DNA of 64,000 nucleotides from Paludisphaera soli (GTDB lineage Bacteria > Planctomycetota > Planctomycetia > Isosphaerales > Isosphaeraceae): positions 62,001-126,000 of the forward strand of contig NZ_JAALJI010000003.1 in the NCBI RefSeq assembly GCF_011064595.1. Reading direction: 5' to 3'. Both the position numbers and the translations under genes were made by a program. This document shows, in pieces, positions 1-9,173 of the stretch. The notes beneath the pieces were generated by a model that saw only the letters and a list, made by a program, of their open reading frames with translations, was not told the DNA's origin and ran no database searches. How positions within the stretch are numbered: the stretch's first letter is position 1; each line of letters opens with the position of its first letter.

Positions 1-951
1 CTCGTCGCCCTCCCAGCCGTCGAGGTCGCGGCCGTTGAAGAGCGGCGTGTAGCCGGCCGTTTCCACGACGGGGGGCTCGCCATCCAGCCGACGCGACCAG
101 TAGGTGAGGATCGAGGCGGAGTACGTGGCCCCGAGGTTTCCCTCGCCGTCGGGCGTATTGGAATAGGTGCCGTCCGACTTCCGACAACGCGCGATGAAGG
201 CCCGCAGGCGGTCGAGGTCGGGCTTCTCCTTCAGCATGTAGAGGGCGCGCATCACCCGATAGGAGGCGCCGAGGTCCGAGGGGCCGCCGTCCTTCGACCA
301 GCCGCCGTCGGGCCGCTGTCCGGCCTTGATGGCGTTGAGGACGGCCTCTCGGTTCTTGAGGCTGCCGCCGGCGCGTAGGACGGTCGCCGCAACGGTCCCG
401 GCCGCGAAAGCCTGGCCGGGGCCGTCGGCGAAGGTCCCGTCCGGGTTGCCGAGCTTCTCGATCTGCTCGACCCAACGGGGCATGTCGCTGGAGCTCCCCT
501 CCACCGCTTCCAGCCCCGCGATCGCCATGCGGACCTGCTCGTCCTCCTTCGCATTCTCGCGGAAGAATGCGACGGACTCTTCGATGACCGCGCGATCGGT
601 GAGCTTCAGTTCGCCGACGGCGAGCAGGCCGATCGAGGTGGTCAGCGAGTCGGGCTTGCCGCCGGGGGTCGGGGCGAATCCGCCCCCGGCCCGGCAGGAC
701 TTCACGTACTGGATGCAGCCGAGGACGTCGGGGATCGAGCCGCCGACGTAACGAAGGATCCTGATCGCCCCGCTGGTCGACCCGAGATTGGAAGGTTGCC
801 CCGGCGCCGGGCCGAAGCCGCCGTCAGGATTCTGGAGCGATGCGACGTAGGCTGCCGTCTGTGCGAACTCGGCCGGGGACTGGGCCCAGGCGGGCGGAGC
901 CGTGACGACTCCGACGAGCAAGACGGCGAAGGGTCCGATCAGACGTCTCAT
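1..951 (-). CDS. Secreted prenyltransferase/squalene-oxidase-repeat protein entering a DUF1080 domain (3' end outside window)
   Basis: Reading leftwards from an ATG at 951, the product starts with a signal peptide (MRRLIGPFAVLLVGVV then a cleavable AWA-QS site). It continues into several alpha/alpha-toroid repeats with the typical signatures LQNPDGGFG, GTFADGPGQ, GQRPDGGWS and SDGTYSNTPDG. These are the repeats of prenyltransferases and squalene-hopene cyclases, widely reused in secreted planctomycete proteins. The last visible residues, GYTPLFNGRDLDGWEGD, match the opening of a DUF1080 (3-keto-disaccharide hydrolase, concanavalin-like) domain. The protein is therefore a fusion whose C-terminus lies beyond base 1. 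It is divergent from the amidohydrolase gene, with 240 bp between the two starts. Substrate and role are unknown; a sugar-related periplasmic role is inference from DUF1080. Confidence 0.85.
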   Translation of the reverse strand, partial: MRRLIGPFAVLLVGVVTAPPAWAQSPAEFAQTAAYVASLQNPDGGFGPAPGQPSNLGSTSGAIRILRYVGGSIPDVLGCIQYVKSCRAGGGFAPTPGGKPDSLTTSIGLLAVGELKLTDRAVIEESVAFFRENAKEDEQVRMAIAGLEAVEGSSSDMPRWVEQIEKLGNPDGTFADGPGQAFAAGTVAATVLRAGGSLKNREAVLNAIKAGQRPDGGWSKDGGPSDLGASYRVMRALYMLKEKPDLDRLRAFIARCRKSDGTYSNTPDGEGNLGATYSASILTYWSRRLDGEPPVVETAGYTPLFNGRDLDGWEGDE

Positions 952-1191
952 GGCGAGATAGCTCCTGGGATGAGGCTCGACCCTGGAGGGGCGACGTCGC
1001 GGACGCGACGCCCCGGCACGCTCCGAATCGACACACAGTCTGCCGCGCCACGGAGGAGTGGGCAACGCTCCGCCTCCCGCCGCGTCGGCCGCCGCATGGC
1101 CCGAAAGATTGGCTTCCGGGGCTCTCCATCGACTAAGATGCTCCGACAGCCAGGGCTCGCCGCTCCCAGCCATTCTCCGAAGAGGTCATCG

Positions 1192-4100
1192 ATGAGCAGG
1201 CCGTCCGCACCGCAAGCACGCCCCGGACCGAGCGCGGTCCTCCGCCTCCCAGCCCTCCTGATCGCTTTCGCAACCGCCTGCTTCTCCGTCGCGAGCCGGG
1301 CGGCGGACGAGAGCGACGCCGGGTTCCCTTCCGCGTACGCCGTGAAGGGCGCCAAGCTGTTCATCGCCCCCGGCAAGGTTGTGGACGACGGGGTCCTGGT
1401 GATCCGCAAAGGGCTGATCGAAGCGGCTGGCCCAGCCGCCGAAGTCGCCGTTCCTTTCGACGCCGAGGTGATCGAAGGGAAGGGCCTCTTCGTCTATCCG
1501 GGCTTCCTCGACCTGTTCACCTCGGCCGGCCAGAAATCCGGCGTGGAGCGGTCGGCCACCGGACGCGGCGCTCCCGTCGACCTTTCCGAGACGACACTGG
1601 CCGCAACGCCGACCGACAACCGCAAGGGTCTGACCCCGGAGTTCCTGGTCGCCGACGCCCTGGACCTGAACGACGGCTTCGCCGATCCCCGCCGTCGCCT
1701 CGGGTTCACGGGCCTGCTCACCGCGCCGGCCGGGGCGATCGCGACCGGCCGGAGCGCCGTCGTGAGCCTGACCGGGCTCCCACGGCGCGACGCCCTGCTC
1801 CGCTCTCCCGTCGCCCTGCATATCCAGGTCGCGCCGCCGCAAGAGCCGACGACCGGAACCGGGGAGCCGACGCCCGGCCCAGGCGGGCAGCGAGGGCGGG
1901 GGTTCGGCGCCCGCGAAGGAGGGGTCGAGAACCCCTACCCGCGAGTCTTGATGGGGTCGGTCGGACACCTTCGGCAGGCCATGAGCGACGCCGATCATCA
2001 TCAAAAGCTGCTGGCTTATGAGAAGGCTCACGGCGGCGCGCCCGTCCCGGACGACCCGGCGCTCGCCGTCCTCGCCGAGGCCCGCGCGAAGACGCTCCCG
2101 GTCTGGTGGCAGGCCGAGACACGCGACGAGATCCACCGGGCGCTCGACCTGGCCCAGGAATTCGGGACCTCGGCGGTGATCGTCGGCGGTCGCGAAGCGT
2201 CCAAGGTCGTCGATCGATTGAAGGCCGAGAAGACTCCCGTCGTGCTCAGGCTCGACTTCCCCGACGAGCCGAAGCTCCCGACCGAGGACGAATATCGCAA
2301 GCGCCCCGAAGCCCAGCGCGACGAGCCGCTGCGGATCCATGCCGAGTACAAGGAACGATGGAAGGAGAGGGTCGGCACGGCCGCGTTGCTGGCCCGGGAA
2401 GGGGTCCCATTTGCCATCGGGACCGAGGGCGTCGACAAGCTGGAGAACGTCCCGGCGAAGCTCCGGTCTCTGATCGCCGAAGGTCTCCCCCCCGAGAAGG
2501 CCCTCGACGCGCTGACACGTTCGGCGGCGACCCTGGCCGGCCTCGACCGGCGGCTGGGCACCCTGGAACCGGGCAAGCTCGCGCACGTCGCGATCTTCTC
2601 GGCGCCGTTTGAAGATGAGAAATCAAAGGTCAAGTACACGTTCATCGACGGTCGCAAGTTCGAGGTCAAGTCCGACGACGCGTCCGGAGGAGAGGGCCGA
2701 CCCGGAGGTCGCCGCTCGCCGGACGGCGGCCGTCCCACGTCCGACGAGACCAAGCCCGAGGAGAAGAAAGACGAGCCCGCGAAGGACGAGAAGCCGCAGG
2801 AGACCAAGCCCGAGGAGAAGAAGGACCAGCCCGCGAAGGACGAGAAGCCCAAGGACGAGCCGGCGCCGCCGTTCGTGGACGTGGGGACCGAGCTCGACTC
2901 GGATCGCAAGCCGAGGATCCGGACCGGCGGCGACGTCCTCATCAAGGACGCCGTGATCCTGACCGGGACCAAGGGGACGATCGCCAAAGGATCGATCCTG
3001 ATCGAGAAGGGTAAGATCAAGGCGATCGGCCCCGATGTGACGGCCGCGCCTGGCGTCGCCGTCATCGAGGCCGAGGGGCTCGTGGCGGCCCCCGGCGCGA
3101 TCGACACCCACTCGCACATCGCCGTGCAGGGGGGCGTCAACGAGTTCAGCCTGTCGGTGGTCCCGGACGTCCGCGTCAAGGATGTGATCACCGGCGACGA
3201 CGTCTCGATCTACCGGGCGTTGGCGGGGGGGACCACGACGGCCCGCGTGCTCCATGGATCGGCGAACACCATCGGCGGCCAGGACGCCGTGATCAAGCTG
3301 AAGTACGGCCTGCCGGGCCGCGATTTGATCCTGCGCGACGGCCCTCAGGGCGTGAAGTTCGCCCTCGGGGAGAACGTCACCCGGTCGACCGGCCGTTTCC
3401 CGAACACCCGGATGGGCGTCGAATCCGTGATCAGCGGCGCGTTCGAGCAGGCCCTCGCCTACAAAAAGACGTGGAAGGACTACAACGAAGCCCTCGCCGA
3501 CAGGGGCGAGTCCGCAGGCCCGCCCCCGCGCCGGGACTTCCGCCTGGAAGCCCTGGAGCGGATGCTCGACGGATCGATCAAGATCCACAGCCACTGCTAC
3601 CGCGCCGACGAGATCCTGATGCTGCTGCGGACCGCAGAGCGATACGGCGTCCGCGTGCAGTCGCTCCAGCACGTCCTGGAGGGCTATAAGGTCGGCCCCG
3701 AGATCGCCGCCCACGGCGCTCACGCATCCACGTTCTCCGATTGGTGGGCGTACAAGATCGAGGCCTTCGACGCGATCCCATTCAACGCCATGCTGATGAC
3801 TCGGGCCGGGGTCGCTGTGAGCATCAAGAGCGACAGCGAGGAGCTGATCCGCCACCTCTATCATGAGGCGGCCAAGATGGTCAAATTCGGGGGTGCGAGC
3901 GAGGAACAGGCCCTGGCCTTCGTCACCATCAATCCAGCGCTGGAACTGGGTCGAGAGGATCGCATCGGGTCGCTGGAGGTCGGCAAGGACGCCGACGTCG
4001 CCCTGTTCAACGGCCACCCCTTCGACGCCTTCGCGCGGTGCGAGATGACCCTTATCGACGGCGAGGTCTACTTCCAGAGGCCGGCGCCCGCCGACGGCAA

Positions 4101-5544
4101 GACCGTCACGCGCCCCGGCGACCGGTCCAGGATGCCGGTCGCCCCCGAGCCGCCGCGGGGCCTCGACCTCGCGTTCACGTCGCAGCCGAAGCGTGCCTAC
4201 GCCCTGATCGGCGCGACGATTCATCCGGTCAGCCGGCCCGATATCCAGGACGGCGTCCTGGCGATCGTCGACGGCAAGATCGCCGTCGTCGGCCCCGCGG
4301 GGTCTCCGTTCCCCCCCGAATGCCAGCCGATCGAGGCCAGGGGGTTCGACGTGTGGCCGGGGATGATCGACGCCGGAACGACCGTGGGTCTGGCCGAGAT
4401 CGGCAGCCTCAACGAGACGCAGGACTTCGCCGACGCCAGCCGCTTCCAGCCCGAGTTGCGCGCGGGGACGGCCATCAAGGCCGACAGCGAGCACATCCCC
4501 GTCACCCGCTCCAACGGGGTCCTCGCGGGACTGGTCGAGCCCTCGGGAGGGACGATCTCCGGCCAGGCCGCGCTCGCCAACTTCCACGGCTGGGTCCCTC
4601 GCGAACTGGCGTTCGTCGATCCCGCGGCGCTGTCGGTGAACATTCCTCGGTACAACCGACGGCCCCTCGGCTCCCAGTCGCGTCCCGGGGGCCCGGGTGG
4701 CGGCGGTCCGGACGCCTCCGATCCCAACGCCCGCCGCAAGGAACAGCTCGAGGCCCTCAAGCAGCAGTTCCTCAGGGCACGGCGATACGACGAGGTCGTG
4801 GCCGAAGCGAAGGCCAAGAATCTTCCCGTCCCGAAACTCGATCCCCGACTTGAGGCCCTCGCTCCATACGCCAAGGGGGAGAAGCTCGTCATCTTCCACG
4901 CCGACGAGCGGATGGAGATCCTGGACGCCCTGGCCCTCGTTAAGGAGCTGAAGCTGAAAGCCGCGCTCTCCGGCGCGGCCGACGCCTGGAAGGCGGTCGA
5001 GGAGATCAAGAAGTCCGGCGTCCCCGTGCTGGTGGCCGGGACCCTCAACATCCCAGCACGGGATTACGACCCGTACGATGCGGCCTACGCCAATCCGGCC
5101 AGGCTGCACGCGGCGGGCGTCCCCTTCGCCATCCGGTCGGCCCCCGGGGCCTCCTCGCCTCGGAACAGCCGTCTCCTGCCGTACGAGGCGGCGACGGCGG
5201 CCGCGTTCGGGCTTCCCGAGGGAGAGGCGCTCAAGGCCGTCACGATGGCTCCGGCGCAGATCCTGGGAGTCGCCGATCAACTCGGCTCGCTCGAGGTCGG
5301 GAAGCGAGCCAATGTGGTCGTGACTTCGGGCCATCTCCTCCAACCGACGACTCCCGTCGTCCTGGTCTTCATCGACGGCAAGCCCGTCGCGCCGTCGAAT
5401 CGTCATACGGATCTGTATGAGAAGTATGGACGACGTCTCGACGAGGTGAAGCGAGGGCAGGCGCCGATGGGCCTCGACCGCACCTCGGCCGACCGCATCG
5501 GCCCCGGCCCGGGCGTTCGCCCCCGGGCGGCGAGCGCCCCCTGA
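1192..5544 (+). CDS. Secreted triple-domain amidohydrolase (one intact, two degenerate domains)
   Basis: A 1450-aa protein. The ATG at 1192 is chosen because a signal peptide follows directly (hydrophobic LPALLIAFATACFSVASRA). Three amidohydrolase/imidazolonepropionase-like units follow: about residues 35-480, 575-960 and 1000-1450. Units 1 and 2 are joined by a Lys/Glu/Pro-rich linker (about 515-560, repeats of KPEEKKD). Only the middle unit keeps metal-site residues: HSH at H640/H642, H801, H827 and D881 in KSDSE. At the matching place unit 1 reads PGFLDLFTS and unit 3 reads PGMIDAGTT, both without HxH. All three retain the flanking beta-sandwich and the closing LG.LE.GK motif. The middle unit probably hydrolyses a cyclic amide or a peptide-like substrate in the periplasm; the substrate is unknown. 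A strong hairpin follows the stop. Confidence 0.88.
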   Translation: MSRPSAPQARPGPSAVLRLPALLIAFATACFSVASRAADESDAGFPSAYAVKGAKLFIAPGKVVDDGVLVIRKGLIEAAGPAAEVAVPFDAEVIEGKGLFVYPGFLDLFTSAGQKSGVERSATGRGAPVDLSETTLAATPTDNRKGLTPEFLVADALDLNDGFADPRRRLGFTGLLTAPAGAIATGRSAVVSLTGLPRRDALLRSPVALHIQVAPPQEPTTGTGEPTPGPGGQRGRGFGAREGGVENPYPRVLMGSVGHLRQAMSDADHHQKLLAYEKAHGGAPVPDDPALAVLAEARAKTLPVWWQAETRDEIHRALDLAQEFGTSAVIVGGREASKVVDRLKAEKTPVVLRLDFPDEPKLPTEDEYRKRPEAQRDEPLRIHAEYKERWKERVGTAALLAREGVPFAIGTEGVDKLENVPAKLRSLIAEGLPPEKALDALTRSAATLAGLDRRLGTLEPGKLAHVAIFSAPFEDEKSKVKYTFIDGRKFEVKSDDASGGEGRPGGRRSPDGGRPTSDETKPEEKKDEPAKDEKPQETKPEEKKDQPAKDEKPKDEPAPPFVDVGTELDSDRKPRIRTGGDVLIKDAVILTGTKGTIAKGSILIEKGKIKAIGPDVTAAPGVAVIEAEGLVAAPGAIDTHSHIAVQGGVNEFSLSVVPDVRVKDVITGDDVSIYRALAGGTTTARVLHGSANTIGGQDAVIKLKYGLPGRDLILRDGPQGVKFALGENVTRSTGRFPNTRMGVESVISGAFEQALAYKKTWKDYNEALADRGESAGPPPRRDFRLEALERMLDGSIKIHSHCYRADEILMLLRTAERYGVRVQSLQHVLEGYKVGPEIAAHGAHASTFSDWWAYKIEAFDAIPFNAMLMTRAGVAVSIKSDSEELIRHLYHEAAKMVKFGGASEEQALAFVTINPALELGREDRIGSLEVGKDADVALFNGHPFDAFARCEMTLIDGEVYFQRPAPADGKTVTRPGDRSRMPVAPEPPRGLDLAFTSQPKRAYALIGATIHPVSRPDIQDGVLAIVDGKIAVVGPAGSPFPPECQPIEARGFDVWPGMIDAGTTVGLAEIGSLNETQDFADASRFQPELRAGTAIKADSEHIPVTRSNGVLAGLVEPSGGTISGQAALANFHGWVPRELAFVDPAALSVNIPRYNRRPLGSQSRPGGPGGGGPDASDPNARRKEQLEALKQQFLRARRYDEVVAEAKAKNLPVPKLDPRLEALAPYAKGEKLVIFHADERMEILDALALVKELKLKAALSGAADAWKAVEEIKKSGVPVLVAGTLNIPARDYDPYDAAYANPARLHAAGVPFAIRSAPGASSPRNSRLLPYEAATAAAFGLPEGEALKAVTMAPAQILGVADQLGSLEVGKRANVVVTSGHLLQPTTPVVLVFIDGKPVAPSNRHTDLYEKYGRRLDEVKRGQAPMGLDRTSADRIGPGPGVRPRAASAP

Positions 5545-5559
5545 TGTTCGAAACGTCAC

Positions 5560-5598
5560 GACGCCGAGGCCCGTCCTCAGCGGACGGGCCTCGGCGTC
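5560..5598. terminator. Bidirectional hairpin terminator between convergent genes
   Basis: A 17-bp perfect inverted repeat (5560-5576 pairing with 5582-5598, GC-rich, loop 5577-5581) lies between the amidohydrolase stop (5544) and the convergent receiver-protein stop (5621). The position fits a shared terminator, although neither side has a long T-tract. Confidence 0.7.
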
Positions 5599-5620
5599 GG
5601 GGCCGACAGGAGGCTTCACA

Positions 5621-6103
5621 TCAAAGTGCGGTGGCGATCGATCCCAGTTTCGCCGCCGGCTCGGCCTGTCGAATTGAATCCTCGCCCGCATACTCATGAG
5701 CCCAGACCGGCAGGCTCCAGCCGTTGGTTTCGGGAGTCAGCGCGACCAGGACGGTCGCCATCGCCTCTCCATGCTCGCACTTGCCGACATACTCATCGAC
5801 TCCGAGCTGGAACAGGAGGGTGGCCTCGTCGACCCGATAGTCTTCGGCGACGATCATGACCGAGGCCGGCCGGCCCTGGATCGAGTTCTTCCACAGCAAC
5901 GACGTGATCGCGTCGAAGCTCCCGTCCTCGCGCTTCCAGTCGACGACGATCAATCGGGGCCGCGCGAATTCCAGGAGCCGTTCGGCCTCCTCGATGGACT
6001 CGGCCACGACGAGCCGACCCCTTCCCGTCGCGTGGAGGAACGGACGCATGCCGATCAGCCATTCGGCGTCCTTCGTGACCGTCAGGATAGTGGTGCTTTG
6101 CAT
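5621..6103 (-). CDS. Stand-alone response-regulator receiver-like protein
   Basis: 160 aa with a CheY-like layout. There is a beta-1 acidic patch (TKDAEW, residues 10-15), the putative phospho-acceptor D55 in LIVVDWKRED and the conserved lysine K108 in EYVGK. The usual Thr/Ser at the end of beta-4 is replaced by Ala (A86 in MIVAED), which would weaken the normal Y-T coupling. No output domain follows; the last 40 residues are not recognisable. No histidine kinase lies nearby, so the partner is unknown. It could be a phosphorelay shuttle or a degenerate receiver used for protein-protein contact. Start is the ATG at 6103. It converges on the amidohydrolase across the hairpin at 5560-5598. Confidence 0.8.
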   Translation of the reverse strand: MQSTTILTVTKDAEWLIGMRPFLHATGRGRLVVAESIEEAERLLEFARPRLIVVDWKREDGSFDAITSLLWKNSIQGRPASVMIVAEDYRVDEATLLFQLGVDEYVGKCEHGEAMATVLVALTPETNGWSLPVWAHEYAGEDSIRQAEPAAKLGSIATAL

Positions 6104-6668
6104 GACTAAACGTGATCCCCCGCGGTACGAGTGCGGCTTGCATCCCAGGGATGTTCAACGATCAGGGCGGGCCGAGAACGGAAGTCGAAAGCGAGCTTCT
6201 CGCGGCCCCCCATCCTGGAGACCGCGATTCCGGCCTCGCGGCGACACGCCAACCTCCTGGAATTTCCGCGCCGGTCGATTCGTCCGTGAACTAACGTAAT
6301 TCACCGAATCCTTGACGAGACCTCGGACCGGCCTTCTCTCCGGGCGGGGCTAATGTAAGTGAAGTTCCGTCTGCCGTTTACATGATCTTGAAAATTTCAA
6401 ACGGACGCTCGACTTGGACGACGAGATTTGACGCGAATCGCAATCAATCGTGCCTAGGAACATCGCCGCGAGGTGATTTCGCTTCAATCGAATCGTGGAT
6501 CACCCCTTAGCAGCAAGCATGCAATCTCCGAGATATCCAGGCGGGTGACGGAGGGGATTTCGCGGCTGGTCGCTTGCGTTCGAGGATTCGTCGCGCGAAC
6601 ATCGATCTCGACCCCGGGCCGACTCGATGCTCGCGGGCTGCTACGATCTCGCTGCGAGGTGAACCGCG
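6104..6668. other. 565-bp intergenic region with divergent starts
   Basis: This stretch separates the divergent receiver gene (start 6103) and the metallo-beta-lactamase-fold gene (start 6669). It is clearly more AT-rich than its surroundings around 6290-6440. Short open frames on both strands lack credible ribosome-binding sites or GC3 bias. It presumably holds both promoters, but I cannot place them. Confidence 0.5.
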
Positions 6669-7766
6669 ATGAGCCAGTCACGACATCGGACCATGCCCCC
6701 GATCCGGATCGCCATCCTCGGCGTATTCCTCACGGGCCTGACGGCCCTGTTTCCGCCGATCGCGAATCACGTCGCGGCTGAGGAGCCGTCGACCGGGCTT
6801 CGGATCTATTTCGTCGACGTCCTGGGAGGGGCGGCCACGCTCGTGGTCACTCCCGAACGCGAGACGATCTTGATCGATTCGGGCTGGCCGGGCCAGGACG
6901 ACCGGGACCCCGAGCGGATCGTCCAGGCCATCCGGGACGCCGGCTGCGAGCGGATCGACCACCTCGTCACCACGCACTGGCACATCGACCATTTCGGCGG
7001 CGTCGCCGGGCTGGCGAAGCGACTGCCGATCGGGACCTTCTGGGACCGCGGCTTGCCGGAGGACGGCCTGCCGGGCGAGTCTTATCCGGACGGTCCCAAG
7101 CCCGACGACCCTCTCGGCATCGCCTATCGGAAGGCCTCGCAAGGCAAGCGAAAGATCCTCAAGGCCGGAGACTCCCTCCCGCTTCGGGGCGAGACGTCCG
7201 CCATCGTCCTCGCCGCCTCGGGCAAGGTCATCGCGGCTCCCGCGGGGGCAGGCCCCAATCCGGCCTGCTCCACCGCTCCCGGCGCCTTGCCCAAGGATGG
7301 ATCGGACAACGCCCTGAGCATCGTTTTGAGATTCCACCTGGGCTCCTTCGACTTCCTGGACTGCGGCGATTTGACATGGAACATCGAGCGGGACCTCGTC
7401 TGCCCCGTGGATCTCGTCGGCAAGATCGACCTCTATCAGGTCACCCACCACGGGATGGACATCTCGAATCATCCCACTTTGCTCAAGACGATCGCCCCCA
7501 GCGTGGCGATCATGAACAACGGCCCCCGCAAGGGGGGCTCGGCCGCGACCGTCCAGCGTCTGCGTGAGATCCCTTCGCTCCAGGCCGCGTACCAGCTCCA
7601 TCGCAACGCCGCGACCGGCGAGGCCGACAACACGGCGGCCGAGATGATCGCCAACGCCGACCCGGCCGGAGGGCGCTACATCCGCGTCTCCGTCGCCCCG
7701 GACGGCTCCAGTTACAAGGTCAAGCTGGGCGCTGACGGTCCCGAGCGTACGTTCACCTCGCACTGA
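6669..7766 (+). CDS. Secreted metallo-beta-lactamase-fold hydrolase (ComEC/Rec2-like group)
   Basis: 365 aa. GAGGTGA lies 7 bases before the ATG. An N-terminal hydrophobic segment (about 12-37) suggests export. The metal-binding signature is THWHIDHFGG with H103, H105, D107 and H108, followed by a later ligand region DFLDCGD and QVTHHGMD. The order GLRIYFVDVLGGAATLVV then LIDSG resembles the extracellular competence-protein-like MBL branch, in which stand-alone enzymes degrade phosphodiesters or other esters. The true substrate is unknown. It lies 54 bp upstream of the M16 peptidase pair on the same strand and may be co-transcribed with it, although an 8-bp hairpin sits in the gap. Confidence 0.82.
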   Translation: MSQSRHRTMPPIRIAILGVFLTGLTALFPPIANHVAAEEPSTGLRIYFVDVLGGAATLVVTPERETILIDSGWPGQDDRDPERIVQAIRDAGCERIDHLVTTHWHIDHFGGVAGLAKRLPIGTFWDRGLPEDGLPGESYPDGPKPDDPLGIAYRKASQGKRKILKAGDSLPLRGETSAIVLAASGKVIAAPAGAGPNPACSTAPGALPKDGSDNALSIVLRFHLGSFDFLDCGDLTWNIERDLVCPVDLVGKIDLYQVTHHGMDISNHPTLLKTIAPSVAIMNNGPRKGGSAATVQRLREIPSLQAAYQLHRNAATGEADNTAAEMIANADPAGGRYIRVSVAPDGSSYKVKLGADGPERTFTSH

Positions 7767-7820
7767 TCGCTCGTTCGGCCTGGCCGCCGAACGCCGCACC
7801 TCGCCGGAGACCGACAGCCG

Positions 7821-9173
7821 ATGAAGCCCCAGATCCTCCTCGCGGTCGTCCTCGCGTCCGCGTCGTTGCCGGTCCCGGCCCTCGCCGGCGACGAGCCCAA
7901 GGCCGCGGCCCTCCCCTACCCGATCCGCCGTGCGACGCTCGACAACGGGCTGGAGATCGTGACCGTCCCCTTCGACTCGCCGGGGATCATCGCCTACTAC
8001 ACGGTCGTCCGGACGGGGTCGCGGAACGAGGTCGAGAAGGGGCTGTCGGGCTTCGCCCATTTCTTCGAGCACATGATGTTCCGGGGTACGGAACGTTACA
8101 GCCAGGAGGCCTACAACGACGTCCTCAAGGCCCTCGGCGCGGATTCCAACGCCTTCACGACCGACGATTGGACATGCTACCACATGACCATACCGGCGAC
8201 CGCTTTGCCGACGGCCGTCGAGATCGAAGCCGACCGCTTCCAGAATCTCAGGTACGACGAGGCCGCTTTTCAGAAGGAGGCACGGGCCGTCCTGGGCGAG
8301 TACAACAAGAGCGCCTCGTCTCCGTTCCTCAAGCTGGAGGAAGCGATCGCCGACACGGCTTTTACGACGCACACTTACAAGCATACGACGATCGGCTTCC
8401 TCGCCGACGTGAAGGACATGCCGAATCAGTACGCGTACAGCAAGCTCTTCTTCGACCGCTGGTATCGCCCCGAGAACTGCACGATCGTCGTCACCGGCGA
8501 CGTCGACCATGAGAAGGTGGTCGAGCTGGCGCGGAAGGAGTACGGCGGCTGGGCCCGTGGAGGGCGGAGCGTCACGATCCCCGAGGAGCCCGCGCAGGAC
8601 GGCCCCCGGAACGCCGCGCTGACCTGGCCCCTTCCAACGCTGCCGATCCTCGCGCTGGCCTACCACGTCCCGGCCTCCGACCCGTCGAACCCGGACGTCG
8701 CCGCGCTCCGTGCGCTCCAGGAGGCCGTCTTCGGCGAGACCAGCCCGCTCTACCGGGCCCTGGTGCTCGACGAGCAGAAGGCCGAGACCCTCACCGCCTA
8801 CGCCGACCCGCACCGGGATCCGCACCTGTTCACCGTTTTCGCCCGCGGTCGAAGGATCGAGTTCATGCCCGAGATCCGCAGGCGCATCGGCGAAGCCCTG
8901 GATTCGGCGGCCCGGACGCCGATCGAGCACGACCGGCTGAGGTCGATCCAGTCGCACCTGCGCTATGCGTTCGCGACGGAGCTCGACAGCGCCGACGCCG
9001 TCGCCCGCGCCGTCGGGGAGTCGATCGCGATCACGGGAAGGCCGGACGCCGTGAACGAGACCTACGCGGCCTACGACCGCCTCACCCCCGCCGACCTCCA
9101 GCGCGTGGCCGCGAAGTATTTCGCGTCCGGCAACGAGACGGCCGTCACCCTGGAGACGAAGGACGCCCCATGA
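7821..9173 (+). CDS. M16 family zinc peptidase, catalytic subunit
   Basis: 450 aa with a signal peptide (ILLAVVLASASLPVPALA). The inverted zinc motif HFFEH is at H80-H84 (E83 catalytic). The downstream glutamate lies in ARAVLGEYNK. The two-lobed M16 layout follows: an N-terminal catalytic half, then a half containing the GRRIEFMPEIRRRIGEAL region. The gene overlaps the next by the four bases ATGA, so the two are translationally coupled. In bacteria such pairs assemble as heterodimers of one active and one inactive chain. Location is predicted to be periplasmic; the peptide substrate is unknown. Confidence 0.92.
   Translation: MKPQILLAVVLASASLPVPALAGDEPKAAALPYPIRRATLDNGLEIVTVPFDSPGIIAYYTVVRTGSRNEVEKGLSGFAHFFEHMMFRGTERYSQEAYNDVLKALGADSNAFTTDDWTCYHMTIPATALPTAVEIEADRFQNLRYDEAAFQKEARAVLGEYNKSASSPFLKLEEAIADTAFTTHTYKHTTIGFLADVKDMPNQYAYSKLFFDRWYRPENCTIVVTGDVDHEKVVELARKEYGGWARGGRSVTIPEEPAQDGPRNAALTWPLPTLPILALAYHVPASDPSNPDVAALRALQEAVFGETSPLYRALVLDEQKAETLTAYADPHRDPHLFTVFARGRRIEFMPEIRRRIGEALDSAARTPIEHDRLRSIQSHLRYAFATELDSADAVARAVGESIAITGRPDAVNETYAAYDRLTPADLQRVAAKYFASGNETAVTLETKDAP

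Noticed and set aside
2623-5697. A 1024-codon open frame antisense to the triple amidohydrolase
   Set aside because: It mirrors the GC3 bias of the sense gene, has no domain, and overlaps a shared terminator. Similar long antisense frames opposite rho, ppdK and fusA were rejected for the same reason.
7772-7793. 8-bp hairpin after the MBL-fold gene as a terminator
   Set aside because: Short stem, no T-tract, and only 54 bp to the next same-strand gene; read-through is as likely.
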